In this document: in pieces, positions 1-7,292 of the stretch
Position numbering within the stretch: the stretch's first letter is position 1
Layout of the letters: the number at the start of each line of letters is the position of its first letter
DNA from: Clostridium sp. CAG:1013
GTDB taxonomy: Bacteria > Bacillota > Clostridia > Oscillospirales > Acutalibacteraceae
Direction: 5' to 3'
DNA length: 26,704 nt
NCBI GenBank assembly: GCA_000432995.1
Contig: HF972684.1
Coordinates: 10,640-37,343, forward strand
Program-made: the position numbers and the translations under genes
The notes under the pieces: generated by a model
What the model was told of the DNA's origin: nothing
What the model saw: the letters and a program-made list of their open reading frames with translations, nothing else
The model's database searches: none

Positions 1-521
1 GCCACGATAGCCGCTGGATACACTGCCGGCAGGGTGGTCTTAATGCCGTCCAGGATCATGGGAGACACGGTGGAGGCGTAGCCGTCCATAGAAGGAGCTG
101 TGGCAGCGATCACATAGGGAACGCCGGTGCGGGCGCTGATGTACTTGGTCAGGTCGTTGAGCGTGCCAGAGCCTACCGCCAGCAACATGTCATCCTGGCT
201 CTCCATCACCGCCAATGCGGAACCCAGAGCGTACTCGTTGGGAACCAGGGGCGTTTGAGTCTGGAACAGCCGCATGTGATAGGGGAGCCCTGCTTCTTTC
301 AACAGTTCTTCCACCTGACGGCCGCCGGCCTCATAGGTGTTGTTGTCCGCCAGCATGAAGATCCGGGTGGCGCCCAGGTCTTTCAGGATCTGGGGCAGCT
401 CCTTGATGCAGCCGCTGCCTACACGGATGGCCTGAATGTCCACTTTGTGAGTCCTTCCGCAGGAACAGGGATATTCCAACCCCGCCAGCTCTTTGATGGG
501 CCGTTCCCAAATTTTTGCCAT
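1..521 (-). CDS. sn-glycerol-1-phosphate dehydrogenase (AraM/EgsA type), C-terminus beyond window
   Basis: The N-terminal 173 residues are visible and the gene runs off the left edge. Proteins of this type reduce dihydroxyacetone phosphate to sn-glycerol 1-phosphate with NAD(P)H and belong to the metal-dependent alcohol dehydrogenase superfamily. The translation starts MAKIWERPIKELAG and carries the nucleotide-binding stretch AVGSGTLNDLTKY followed by APSMDGYAS, whose Asp is a likely metal ligand. An SD-like AGGAGG lies a few bases before the ATG at 519-521. The gene follows the zinc-ribbon gene after only 43 nt on the same strand, so the two may be cotranscribed. In Bacillus subtilis AraM feeds heptaprenylglyceryl phosphate synthesis, but no partner prenyltransferase is visible here. 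Family assignment is firm; exact cofactor and metal are not. Confidence 0.85.
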   Translation of the reverse strand, partial: MAKIWERPIKELAGLEYPCSCGRTHKVDIQAIRVGSGCIKELPQILKDLGATRIFMLADNNTYEAGGRQVEELLKEAGLPYHMRLFQTQTPLVPNEYALGSALAVMESQDDMLLAVGSGTLNDLTKYISARTGVPYVIAATAPSMDGYASTVSPMILDGIKTTLPAVYPAAIV

Positions 522-564
522 ACTTACTCCTCCTCTTTTTTCGTCTGTGGTATTTATGATCGGA

Positions 565-966
565 TCAGGTCTTGATCTGGAAAACGTTGTGGCACTTCTG
601 GCAGGTCACTTGGATTTTTCCCTTGCCCCGGGGCGCTCTCAGGCGCTGTTTGCACTGAGGGCAGCGGAAGTATTTGTAGAATTTCCGGTCCCGAAAGCGG
701 GTGTTCTGGAACTTGAACCAGTTCTCCACCGGAGTCCAGAACCGAAGAAAGGCATAGTATTCCCGCTGGCGGGCGGCGTGGTTCCGGGAGAACATGCGGA
801 ACAGCACATAGATGAAAATGGCGTCCGCTACCAGAGCCACCGGCCAGAAGAAACCACCGATCAGCGAGAGGATCAGGGCGATCACCAGCAGGAACAGGCT
901 GAATTTATCACCGCCGTAGCGGCCGTACATGAATTGCTGAAACTTTTGCAGCAGCAAGCAGGACAC
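565..966 (-). CDS. small membrane protein with C-terminal zinc ribbon
   Basis: A 133-residue protein of unknown function. Two closely spaced hydrophobic segments (about residues 22-40 and 42-58) are followed by a basic, aromatic stretch. The C-terminus holds a zinc ribbon, CPQC near residue 98 and CQKC near residue 122, so it probably binds one zinc ion on the cytoplasmic side. The start is uncertain. GTG at 964-966 has AAAGGA almost touching it, a TTG nine bases further in has better SD spacing, and ATG at 928-930 would start at MYGRYGGD. The ribbon could bind nucleic acid or protein, but nothing in the sequence decides this. It is probably expressed from the promoter at 1017-1045 and cotranscribed with the glycerol-1-phosphate dehydrogenase gene. 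Confidence 0.75.
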   Translation of the reverse strand: MSCLLLQKFQQFMYGRYGGDKFSLFLLVIALILSLIGGFFWPVALVADAIFIYVLFRMFSRNHAARQREYYAFLRFWTPVENWFKFQNTRFRDRKFYKYFRCPQCKQRLRAPRGKGKIQVTCQKCHNVFQIKT

Positions 967-1016
967 ATCCTTTCCAAAAATGAAGCGGCGGAAAATTCTC
1001 TACCGCGCTATCTTTC

Positions 1017-1045
1017 AGTATACCGGCTGGACCGGGAATTTTCAA
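1017..1045 (-). promoter_or_regulatory. sigma-A promoter for the zinc-ribbon/AraM unit
   Basis: Read on the minus strand: -35 TTGAAA, 17-bp spacer, -10 TATACT. It lies about 50 bp upstream of the zinc-ribbon gene and is the only good promoter in the 967-1123 gap, which otherwise shows nothing coding. Confidence 0.6.
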
Positions 1046-1123
1046 CGGTGATGGGCGAGCTTTTACGATAAATTAACATTTCCCTGCATGGATCCGGCTT
1101 GACAGGGAAAGGTGGGCATAAAG

Positions 1124-1142
1124 AAAACCGCCCGCGCGGCGG
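1124..1142 (-). terminator. weak intrinsic terminator after the MATE gene
   Basis: On the minus strand a GC-only stem (CCGCC pairing GGCGG, 5-nt loop) is followed by TTTTC. It sits about 35 nt past the MATE stop. The stem is short and the T run is poor. Confidence 0.4.
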
Positions 1143-1177
1143 GAGCCACGGGGCGGATGAGGGGGACAGGGCCAGAA

Positions 1178-2524
1178 TCAGCTGGCTTTCACGTCCATGT
1201 AATGGTAGGTCTTTCGGTGGACTACCAGATAGAAAATGGATACCGCTAAAGCCAACGCTTCCGCCACAGGGACCGCGATCCAGATACCGTCGATGTCCAT
1301 AAGAAGGGGCAGCAGCACCAGGCTGAGCACCAGGAACACGAAGGTCCTCAGAAAGGAGATAATGGCCGACACTTTTCCGTTGGAAAAGGCGGTAAACATG
1401 GCCGAGGAGAAAATGTTGACCCCAGTGAACAGGAAGCTCACGCTGAACAGAAGAAATCCGTGGCGTGCAAGCTGGAATACATCGCTTTCCGGCGAGGTAA
1501 AGACCCGTACCACGTAAGAGGCAAACAGCTCAGAGATCAGGAAAATGAACAGGGACACGATCACCACGATGCGGATGGAGATCCGGAAAAGATTCTTCAG
1601 CTGTGGGATGTTCTGCCGTCCGTAGTTGTAGCTGATCATGGGGGCAATGCCGGAAGAAAATCCCATGAACACAGAGGTCATCAGGAATTGGGCGTACAGC
1701 ACCACCGTGATGGCGGCCACGCCCGCTTCCCCAGCGTATTGGAGCATGAGAATGTTAAAAAGGAAGGTGGTGACAGAAACAGCAATGTTGTTCACCATCT
1801 CCGAAGAGCCGTTGGTGCAGCTGTAAAGCAGGACCTTTTTCCGGAAAACCGGCTTGACGATATACAAGGTCCCTTTTCGGTTGAAGGTGAAATACAGCAG
1901 GCCCACCAAAGCAGGCACCGCGTATCCCATTGCTGTGGCCACGGCTGCCCCGGTGACTCCCATGTGGAAGATGGCGATAAAGATGTAGTCGAACACAATG
2001 TTGACACATCCGCCGATCACCGTGGTGGCCAGTCCCAGATTAGGTTTTCCCGCTGTGACAAAAAAGGTCTGAAAAAGCATCTGGAAAACGGCCAGGGGAG
2101 CGGCCAGGATCAAAATGAGAAGATAGTCGTAACAGTAGTCGTACAGGCTGGGAGTGGCGCCCAGCAGCATGATGAGCTGCTCAATGAAAAGCGCCCCCAG
2201 CACCAGGAATGCCATTCCGAACAGGAATCCCACCAGCAGGATCAGGGAAAAATTCTCTTTGGCCTCTTGGTCCTTCTGCTCGCCCATGTTCTTGGCGATG
2301 ATGGCGCTGCCACCTGTGGCCAGCATGATGGAGACTGCCACGATAATGCTGGGCACAGGGTACACGATGTTTAAAGCGGACAGGGCGTTGGACCCTACAA
2401 AGTTCGCCACGAACACCCCGTCCACCATCTGATAGAGTGACATGAAAATAAGCATGATAGTGGTGGGCAGAGCGAACTTGATCAGGGAACCAGTGGTGAT
2501 TTTTTGCGATAATTGGTTTGTCAT
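1178..2524 (-). CDS. MATE family multidrug/Na+ antiporter
   Basis: A 448-residue, roughly twelve-helix protein of normal MATE length. It shows the family's N-terminal pattern (ITTGSLIKFALPTTIML, then YQMVDGVFVANFVG) and a matching second half beginning near LYSCTNGSSEMVNNIAVSV. MATE transporters export cationic drugs or metabolites in exchange for Na+ or H+ across the cytoplasmic membrane. The ATG has GGAGAA upstream and starts 4 nt after the MarR stop, so the two genes form an operon. The MarR protein is the obvious repressor. Substrate cannot be read from the sequence. Confidence 0.92.
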   Translation of the reverse strand: MTNQLSQKITTGSLIKFALPTTIMLIFMSLYQMVDGVFVANFVGSNALSALNIVYPVPSIIVAVSIMLATGGSAIIAKNMGEQKDQEAKENFSLILLVGFLFGMAFLVLGALFIEQLIMLLGATPSLYDYCYDYLLILILAAPLAVFQMLFQTFFVTAGKPNLGLATTVIGGCVNIVFDYIFIAIFHMGVTGAAVATAMGYAVPALVGLLYFTFNRKGTLYIVKPVFRKKVLLYSCTNGSSEMVNNIAVSVTTFLFNILMLQYAGEAGVAAITVVLYAQFLMTSVFMGFSSGIAPMISYNYGRQNIPQLKNLFRISIRIVVIVSLFIFLISELFASYVVRVFTSPESDVFQLARHGFLLFSVSFLFTGVNIFSSAMFTAFSNGKVSAIISFLRTFVFLVLSLVLLPLLMDIDGIWIAVPVAEALALAVSIFYLVVHRKTYHYMDVKAS

Positions 2525-2528
2525 GGTT

Positions 2529-3002
2529 CTAAGTTTCTCCGTTTTTTGCGACGGCGTCGCTTTGGTTGTGGTAATGTTCGTACGCGGTTTTGAGCTGGTC
2601 CGCGAATTCCGCGAATATTTCCGCCAGCTCCACAGGGTATTTTTTCAAAGTTTCATCAAAGGCCTCCATTTCAGCCAGTCTCACGCTTCGGATGATGCCG
2701 TCTGTGAACTCCTTGCCTTTGTCCGTCAGGCGGATCAACTTCTCGCGGGTGTGAGGCTCGTGGTGCAGGACCACGTAGCCGTTGACCACACACTCCTTGA
2801 TGACAGTGTTGATGGTGGTTTTCGGAATGAGCCATTCATCACAGATCTGCTTTTGCGTGTAGGGCTTTCCATCGCTCAGGGCGTATAAAAGGGACAGCAT
2901 GTTGTCCTTCAGGCCGATCCATCGGGCCCATTGATAGTAAACACCGTCAATCCGGTTAATGCTGATCATGATCTTTCGGATCTGTTCATTCTTGTCTTCC
3001 AA
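2529..3002 (-). CDS. MarR family transcriptional regulator
   Basis: A 157-residue winged-helix regulator. The recognition region is QKQICDEWLIPKTTINTVIK and the wing reads VLHHEPHTREKLIRLTDKG, both typical of MarR. I start it at TTG 3000-3002 because GGAGGAGAG lies 8-12 nt upstream. The longer open frame reaching 3095 would cross the promoter. MarR dimers usually bind palindromes at their own promoter and release on binding a ligand. Two palindromes, 3021-3042 and 3050-3061, fit this exactly. It is cotranscribed with the MATE exporter, so its ligand is probably a MATE substrate (inference). Confidence 0.88.
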   Translation of the reverse strand: MEDKNEQIRKIMISINRIDGVYYQWARWIGLKDNMLSLLYALSDGKPYTQKQICDEWLIPKTTINTVIKECVVNGYVVLHHEPHTREKLIRLTDKGKEFTDGIIRSVRLAEMEAFDETLKKYPVELAEIFAEFADQLKTAYEHYHNQSDAVAKNGET

Positions 3003-3020
3003 CGGTGGTTCTCTCCTCCA

Positions 3021-3042
3021 ATCAGTACGAAATCGTACTGAT
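3021..3042 (-). promoter_or_regulatory. operator O2 of the marR-MATE promoter
   Basis: A 22-bp palindrome with arms ATCAGTACGA and TCGTACTGAT around a 2-bp centre. It lies between the -10 box and the ribosome binding site, so a bound repressor would block promoter clearance. It shares the TACGA/TCGTA core with the upstream palindrome at 3050-3061; the two centres are 24 bp apart. Confidence 0.7.
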
Positions 3043-3071
3043 ATATTAATACGAATTCGTACTATTGTCAA
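3043..3071 (-). promoter_or_regulatory. sigma-A promoter of marR-MATE
   Basis: Minus strand: -35 TTGACA (3066-3071), 17-bp spacer, -10 TAATAT (3043-3048). The spacer is largely occupied by a palindrome, so promoter and repressor binding should exclude each other. Confidence 0.75.
3050..3061 (-). promoter_or_regulatory. operator O1 of the marR-MATE promoter
   Basis: Perfect 12-bp palindrome TACGAATTCGTA inside the -35/-10 spacer. It carries the same core as the operator at 3021-3042. Confidence 0.65.
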
Positions 3072-3197
3072 GCCCCTAAATCCTCCGAAATGCAAAGTGT
3101 TTTTGGGGGAAATCTACCGGGCATAGAAGGGTGATTCCGGGTAATACTAGGGGAAGAAATTCGCTTTTTCAACCGGATTGCTATGGGTCACAAAAAA

Positions 3198-3214
3198 TTA
3201 ATAATAATTCTTAA
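3198..3214 (+). promoter_or_regulatory. possible PerR/Fur-like box before rubrerythrin
   Basis: TTAATAATAATTCTTAA is an imperfect 17-bp palindrome ending 8 bp before the rubrerythrin -35. It resembles the PerR box (TTATAATNATTATAA) only loosely, and the region is AT-rich anyway. Rubrerythrin genes of clostridia are known PerR targets. Confidence 0.35.
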
Positions 3215-3222
3215 AAATGTTC

Positions 3223-3251
3223 TTGACTTTTGATTTTATACGGGTTATACT
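3223..3251 (+). promoter_or_regulatory. sigma-A promoter of rubrerythrin
   Basis: -35 TTGACT, 17-bp spacer, -10 TATACT, about 50 nt before the start codon. Confidence 0.75.
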
Positions 3252-3302
3252 GTTTCCAGAATCATCCAGAAACCACACACCATCTTTTAAGGAGGAACTG
3301 TT

Positions 3303-3842
3303 ATGCCAGAACTGAAGGGCTCTAAGACCGAAGCCAACCTGATGACCGCGTTCGCCGGGGAATCCCAGGCCCGGAACAAGTACACCTACTATGCATCCAA
3401 GGCCAAGAAAGACGGCTATGTGCAGATCGCCAACCTGTTCGAGGAGACTGCCAACAACGAAAAAGAGCATGCTAAAATCTGGTTCAAGCTGCTCCATGGC
3501 GGCATCGGCGATACCATCGACAACCTGAAGGACGCCGCTGCTGGTGAAAACTACGAGTGGACCGACATGTATGCCGGTTTCGCCAAGACCGCCCGGGAAG
3601 AGGGCTTCGATCACATTGCCGACCTGTTCGAGGGCGTGGCCAAGATCGAGAAAGAGCACGAGGAGCGCTACCTGAAGCTGGTCCAGAACCTGGAAGAGGG
3701 CCTTGTGTTCTCCCGTGACGGCGACGTGATTTGGCAGTGCGCCAACTGCGGACACATCGTCATCGGCAAGAAGGCTCCCGAGGTATGTCCCGTTTGCGCC
3801 CATCCTCAGGCCTATTTCCAGATCAAAGCCGAGAACTACTAA
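3303..3842 (+). CDS. rbr: rubrerythrin
   Basis: A 179-residue cytoplasmic non-haem iron peroxidase that reduces hydrogen peroxide in anaerobes. The N-terminal four-helix ferritin-like domain (about residues 1-140) holds the diiron ligands, including Glu20 in AFAGESQARN, the NEKEHAK motif and the IEKEHEERY motif. The C-terminal rubredoxin-like domain has Cys146, Cys149, Cys162 and Cys165 (CANC and CPVC). AAGGAGGA precedes the ATG. It stands alone between its own promoter and a strong terminator. Length and motifs match canonical rubrerythrin. The electron donor is not encoded nearby. Confidence 0.97.
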   Translation: MPELKGSKTEANLMTAFAGESQARNKYTYYASKAKKDGYVQIANLFEETANNEKEHAKIWFKLLHGGIGDTIDNLKDAAAGENYEWTDMYAGFAKTAREEGFDHIADLFEGVAKIEKEHEERYLKLVQNLEEGLVFSRDGDVIWQCANCGHIVIGKKAPEVCPVCAHPQAYFQIKAENY

Positions 3843-3867
3843 TTTAAAAGATCCCTATATGTACACC

Positions 3868-3902
3868 AGACCTTCCGGGTTTCTCCTGGAAGGTCTTTTT
3901 TT
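3868..3902 (+). terminator. intrinsic terminator of rubrerythrin
   Basis: Perfect 9-bp stem AGACCTTCC/GGAAGGTCT with an 11-nt loop, followed by TTTTTT. Confidence 0.9.
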
Positions 3903-3917
3903 GGCGGAAATTTCCTC

Positions 3918-3946
3918 TTGCATTCTGCGAACGCATGTTCTATAAT
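3918..3946 (+). promoter_or_regulatory. sigma-A promoter of the radical SAM/DUF4130 operon
   Basis: -35 TTGCAT, 17-bp spacer, -10 TATAAT. It leaves a leader of about 80 nt before the first start codon. The spacer contains a LexA box. Confidence 0.8.
3928..3941 (+). promoter_or_regulatory. LexA (SOS) box 1
   Basis: CGAACGCATGTTCT matches the Gram-positive LexA consensus CGAACRNRYGTTCG at 13 of 14 positions. It fills the space between -35 and -10, where a bound repressor would shut the promoter. Confidence 0.8.
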
Positions 3947-3951
3947 TACAT

Positions 3952-3965
3952 CGAACACACATTCG
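3952..3965 (+). promoter_or_regulatory. LexA (SOS) box 2
   Basis: CGAACACACATTCG also matches 13 of 14 positions of the same consensus. It lies over the expected transcription start, 24 bp downstream of box 1, so two LexA dimers could bind on nearly the same DNA face. Confidence 0.7.
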
Positions 3966-4031
3966 ATTTGAAATTGGGCTAGAACATTCGCGGGCCAGCG
4001 TTCTCATGGAAGGCCGGAAGAGGGATATGAC

Positions 4032-5360
4032 ATGGATCTGATGGAAAAATTGGAGATCTTAACAGATGCCGCCAAGTACGATGTGGCCTGTACTTCCAGC
4101 GGAGTGGACCGGTCCGGACAGCAGGGCGTCCTTGGGAATGCCGTGAAAGCGGGGATCTGCCACAGCTTCGCCGCTGATGGCCGGTGCATCTCTCTGTTGA
4201 AAGTGCTGATGAGCAACGACTGCGCTTTCGACTGTGCCTACTGTGTCAACCGTCGCACCGCCGACTGCCGGAGAGCCACCTTTACCCCGGAGGAACTTTG
4301 TAGGCTGACCATGGAGTTTTACCGGCGCAACTACATCGAAGGGCTGTTTCTCAGCTCGGCAGTGGTAGGGAACCCTGACGCCACCTGCGAACGGATGCTG
4401 GCGGTGCTGAAACGGCTGCGAGGGGAGTGCCGGTTCGGCGGGTATGTCCATGTTAAGGCTATCCCCGGCGCTTCTCAGGAGTTGATTCAGCAGATGGGGC
4501 TCTACGCCGACAGAATGAGCGTCAACATTGAGCTGCCCTCCCAGCAGAGTCTGAAACTGCTGGCGCCCCAAAAAAGCAAGGAGAAGATCCTTTCTCCTAT
4601 GGGACTGATCCGGGACGGTATCACGGAAAACAGCAAAGCTCTCTCCACTTACCGCCACGCCCCCAGGTTCGTGCCCGCCGGCCAGTCCACCCAAATGATC
4701 GTGGGTGCCACCCCGGAAAGTGACCGACAGATCCTGCGGCTGACAGAGGGCCTCTATCAAAAGTACGGGTTGAAACGGGTGTTTTTCTCCGCCTATATGC
4801 CGGTGGTGGGGGACAGAAACCTGCCTGCTCTGGACACACCTCCACCGCTGCTGCGGGAGCACCGGCTGTATCAGGCGGATTGGCTGCTGCGGTTCTATGG
4901 GTTCACCGCCCAGGAGATCCTGGACGAGGAGGCACCCAATTTCGATCCCCTGCTGGATCCAAAATGCAACTGGGCTGTCCGCCACATGGAGCTGTTCCCA
5001 GTGGAGGTGAACCGAGCCCCTTATGAGATGCTGCTGCGAGTGCCGGGGATCGGGGTGAAAAGCGCCAAGAGGATCCGAGCCGCCCGGCGCTGGACCAAGC
5101 TGGATTTTGACGCCCTGAAAAAGCTGGGTGTGGTGCTGAAACGGGCCAGGTTCTTCCTGACCTGCCAGGGCAAGAGTTTGTCGCCTCTGCCCACGGATGA
5201 TCCTCAGGTGGTGGCCGGAGCTATTCGGGAGGGATCGGCTTTCCGCCGCACCCAGTTGGAGGAAAGGGCTGCCGGCCCACTGTTGAAGGGACCGGAACAG
5301 CTTTCCCTGTTCGCTCCCACAAAGGAGGACCGCCTGCAATGCCTTACCGGACAAATTTGA
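4032..5360 (+). CDS. putative DNA modification/repair radical SAM protein (TIGR03916 type)
   Basis: A 442-residue protein. The radical SAM motif CAFDCAYC gives Cys64, Cys68 and Cys71 to hold a 4Fe-4S cluster that cleaves S-adenosylmethionine. A helix-hairpin-helix with PGIGVKSA near residues 338-345 sits in the C-terminal third and is a non-specific DNA-binding motif. This combination, and the linked next gene, identify the TIGR03916 family, predicted from domains and gene linkage to act on DNA. Its reaction is unknown to me. The ATG follows GGAAGAGGGAT. The gene overlaps its partner by 22 nt. Two LexA boxes on the promoter support a damage-response role. Family call is firm; chemistry and substrate are open. 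Confidence 0.9.
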   Translation: MDLMEKLEILTDAAKYDVACTSSGVDRSGQQGVLGNAVKAGICHSFAADGRCISLLKVLMSNDCAFDCAYCVNRRTADCRRATFTPEELCRLTMEFYRRNYIEGLFLSSAVVGNPDATCERMLAVLKRLRGECRFGGYVHVKAIPGASQELIQQMGLYADRMSVNIELPSQQSLKLLAPQKSKEKILSPMGLIRDGITENSKALSTYRHAPRFVPAGQSTQMIVGATPESDRQILRLTEGLYQKYGLKRVFFSAYMPVVGDRNLPALDTPPPLLREHRLYQADWLLRFYGFTAQEILDEEAPNFDPLLDPKCNWAVRHMELFPVEVNRAPYEMLLRVPGIGVKSAKRIRAARRWTKLDFDALKKLGVVLKRARFFLTCQGKSLSPLPTDDPQVVAGAIREGSAFRRTQLEERAAGPLLKGPEQLSLFAPTKEDRLQCLTGQI

Positions 5361-6103
5361 TCTACCGCTACGACGGCTCTTACCAAGGATTTCTCTGCTG
5401 TGTTTTTGAGTGCTTCCGGGCAAAGGAGCTGCCGGTGAGTATTCAGTCCTGGGAGGAGGACCAGCAGAGCCTTTTCGGCTGGAAGGAGATCCCAACCCAA
5501 AAAGAGTTGGCGGACCGGGTGGAGCGGTCCATCCCCCGGAAGATCTCTCCCCAGGCTCTGCACCTGGTGCGGGAAGGATTCCTCACCTGTCTGCCGGACC
5601 GGGAAATGGTCTTGCTGCGGTTTTTGCTCATGGGGTACAAAGTGGGGACGAAGGTGACTAAGTTTACCACTCATCCAGTGGTCCACGCTCTGGAAAAAGG
5701 GGTCCTCAACCTGCGGAACGAGGCTCACCACACCTTGGAGTTCCTGCGGTTTTCCGATACGGGGGAATTTCTGGCGGCCAGGATCGCACCCAATAACCGG
5801 GTGCTGCCCTTGGTGGCTCCTCATTTCTGCGACCGGCTTCCCAGTGAGAATTTCGTGATCTACGATGGGAACCACGGTATGGGGTTTCTTCACCGGGCGG
5901 ATAGTCCTGGGGAGTTTTTCCATGCCGACCAGGTGGAGTTGCCCCAGTCTGGGGAGGAGGAGCGCCGCTGGCGAGAGCTGTGGAAGGCATTCTACCGCAC
6001 CATAGCTGTGGAGGGCAGAGAAAATCCCACCCTGCGGCGGAGCCTGTGTCCCAAACGCTATTGGCCCCTGATGACAGAACTGGAGGAGCACTCTATCCGA
6101 TGA
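5339..6103 (+). CDS. DUF4130 / TIGR03915 probable DNA metabolism protein
   Basis: A 254-residue cytoplasmic protein of the family that is almost always encoded beside the TIGR03916 radical SAM protein, and in other bacteria is fused to a uracil-DNA glycosylase-like domain. Visible family features are YDGSYQGFLCCVFECF near the N-terminus and the C-terminal PKRYWPLMTEL. No glycosylase domain is attached here and none lies in the window. Its ATG lies inside the end of the radical SAM gene with AAAGGAGGA upstream, which implies coupled translation and probably a complex of the two products. It contains no recognisable catalytic motif, so it may bind the substrate or present it to the partner (inference). 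Confidence 0.88.
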   Translation: MPYRTNLIYRYDGSYQGFLCCVFECFRAKELPVSIQSWEEDQQSLFGWKEIPTQKELADRVERSIPRKISPQALHLVREGFLTCLPDREMVLLRFLLMGYKVGTKVTKFTTHPVVHALEKGVLNLRNEAHHTLEFLRFSDTGEFLAARIAPNNRVLPLVAPHFCDRLPSENFVIYDGNHGMGFLHRADSPGEFFHADQVELPQSGEEERRWRELWKAFYRTIAVEGRENPTLRRSLCPKRYWPLMTELEEHSIR

Positions 6104-6108
6104 CTGCA

Positions 6109-6149
6109 AAAACGCCCCAGAAAAGCGTTGTGCTTTCCTGGGGCGTTTT
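6109..6149. terminator. bidirectional terminator between convergent genes
   Basis: A 12-bp stem AAAACGCCCCAG/CTGGGGCGTTTT with a 17-nt loop. The T run on the plus strand and the matching A run at the other side let it serve both the DUF4130 gene and the convergent GH172 gene. Confidence 0.88.
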
Positions 6150-6166
6150 AATGTGAAATCAGTGTG

Positions 6167-7252
6167 TTAGATGTTTTCCAGATAGTCCTTGTCGGGCAGA
6201 GGGGGGAAGGGTGCGGTGGGCAAAGTCTGATACCAGTAGGCAACGGAAGCAATGTCGTCCTGCAAGGGCAGGTAACGGCCGCCTTCTCGCCAGCCCAGAG
6301 CCTGGATGGTCACCTTCAAGCTGTTCTGGAAGCGGATGGGATCGGTGATGTGCCACCGGTACATGCCGAACCGGAACTGACTGTTGTACAGTTTGTCAGG
6401 GGTGATGACCTGATGCAGTCCCGAGTAAGGGGTGGTGAAGGGTACATAGCGATCGTGGGTGACCGGATCCTCAAAGTCGTAAGAACCACAGAAATAATCT
6501 TCCGTGCCGGTGCCGCAGATGGTGGGATATTCGGTGTCCCCGTCCAGATAGAACTTGATCTCTCCTTCGCCCCACCAGCCGTTATTGTTCACACCCCAGG
6601 CCATGTAGGTTCCCACATAATGACCCTGACCCTGGATGCCGTCCACCAGGGTATAGACAGATTTGTAGGGCAGGGGATTGACCCGCCGGAACTGGGCATG
6701 GAAATAAGCGCAGTCCTCGGGCACCTGGGTGAGGGTGTAGTCGATCTGATAGTAGTAGGTGATCCGCTCGCTGCCGATATTTTCCAAGGTGATGCGGCAG
6801 TTTTTACGGAAAGGCATCTGCCAGTAGCAGTTAAAAGCACTTCCCGGATTGACACACACCGCCAGGGAGGAAATCTGAGCGTAGCGATTCCAGGTGGAGG
6901 CGAAGAAATCGCCTACGGGACATTCTACCGAGGGATTCTCCTGCCCATCCCAGTAAAAACGGATGATGCAGTTTCGCCAGGAACCGGTGGGGGTCATCCA
7001 GATGTGCTGGATGATGCCAGGGCCCTGAATGTTGGCGATTTCAAAGGTCTCGCCTGCTTCAATGTAAATATAGGGGTTTACTTTCCAACCCTTGCCCAGA
7101 TCTCTGGCGGCATTTTTGGCGTTGCCGTTTTCCAGCTCACACATACCACCTTTTCCGGGTTCGCCCGTGTAGTTTTCCGGGCTGATGGACCGGGAGACTC
7201 CGCTGGAGAGACGGGTCAGATCTCCTAATCCGTTTACCATACCGTGAAACAT
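6167..7252 (-). CDS. GH172 (DUF2961) glycoside hydrolase
   Basis: A 361-residue protein of the DUF2961 family, now glycoside hydrolase family 172. Characterised members act on alpha-D-fructofuranosides, difructose dianhydride or D-arabinofuranosides. Typical features are GPGIIQHIWMTPTG, the acidic WWGEGEIKFYLDGD block and CGTGTEDYFCGSYDF. Glu229, Glu231 and Glu251 are candidates for the catalytic pair. There is no signal peptide, so it should act in the cytoplasm on imported sugar. I start at ATG 7250-7252 because GAGGAG lies 8 nt upstream. The open frame reaching 7306 would begin inside an operator. No transporter is adjacent. Fructofuranosidase or arabinofuranosidase specificity cannot be decided from sequence alone. 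Confidence 0.85.
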   Translation of the reverse strand: MFHGMVNGLGDLTRLSSGVSRSISPENYTGEPGKGGMCELENGNAKNAARDLGKGWKVNPYIYIEAGETFEIANIQGPGIIQHIWMTPTGSWRNCIIRFYWDGQENPSVECPVGDFFASTWNRYAQISSLAVCVNPGSAFNCYWQMPFRKNCRITLENIGSERITYYYQIDYTLTQVPEDCAYFHAQFRRVNPLPYKSVYTLVDGIQGQGHYVGTYMAWGVNNNGWWGEGEIKFYLDGDTEYPTICGTGTEDYFCGSYDFEDPVTHDRYVPFTTPYSGLHQVITPDKLYNSQFRFGMYRWHITDPIRFQNSLKVTIQALGWREGGRYLPLQDDIASVAYWYQTLPTAPFPPLPDKDYLENI

Positions 7253-7292
7253 GATGAAAACTCCTCTTTTCTTCAATTCATACTGCAAGAAA

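Noticed and set aside
3981..4004. AGAAC and GTTCT half-sites downstream of the two LexA boxes, as a third box
   Set aside because: The half-sites are 14 bp apart instead of 4, so they do not form a LexA site.
4059..5495. Minus-strand open frame of 478 codons opposite the radical SAM gene
   Set aside because: Antisense shadow of two genes with clear family motifs; no start signals or recognisable domain.
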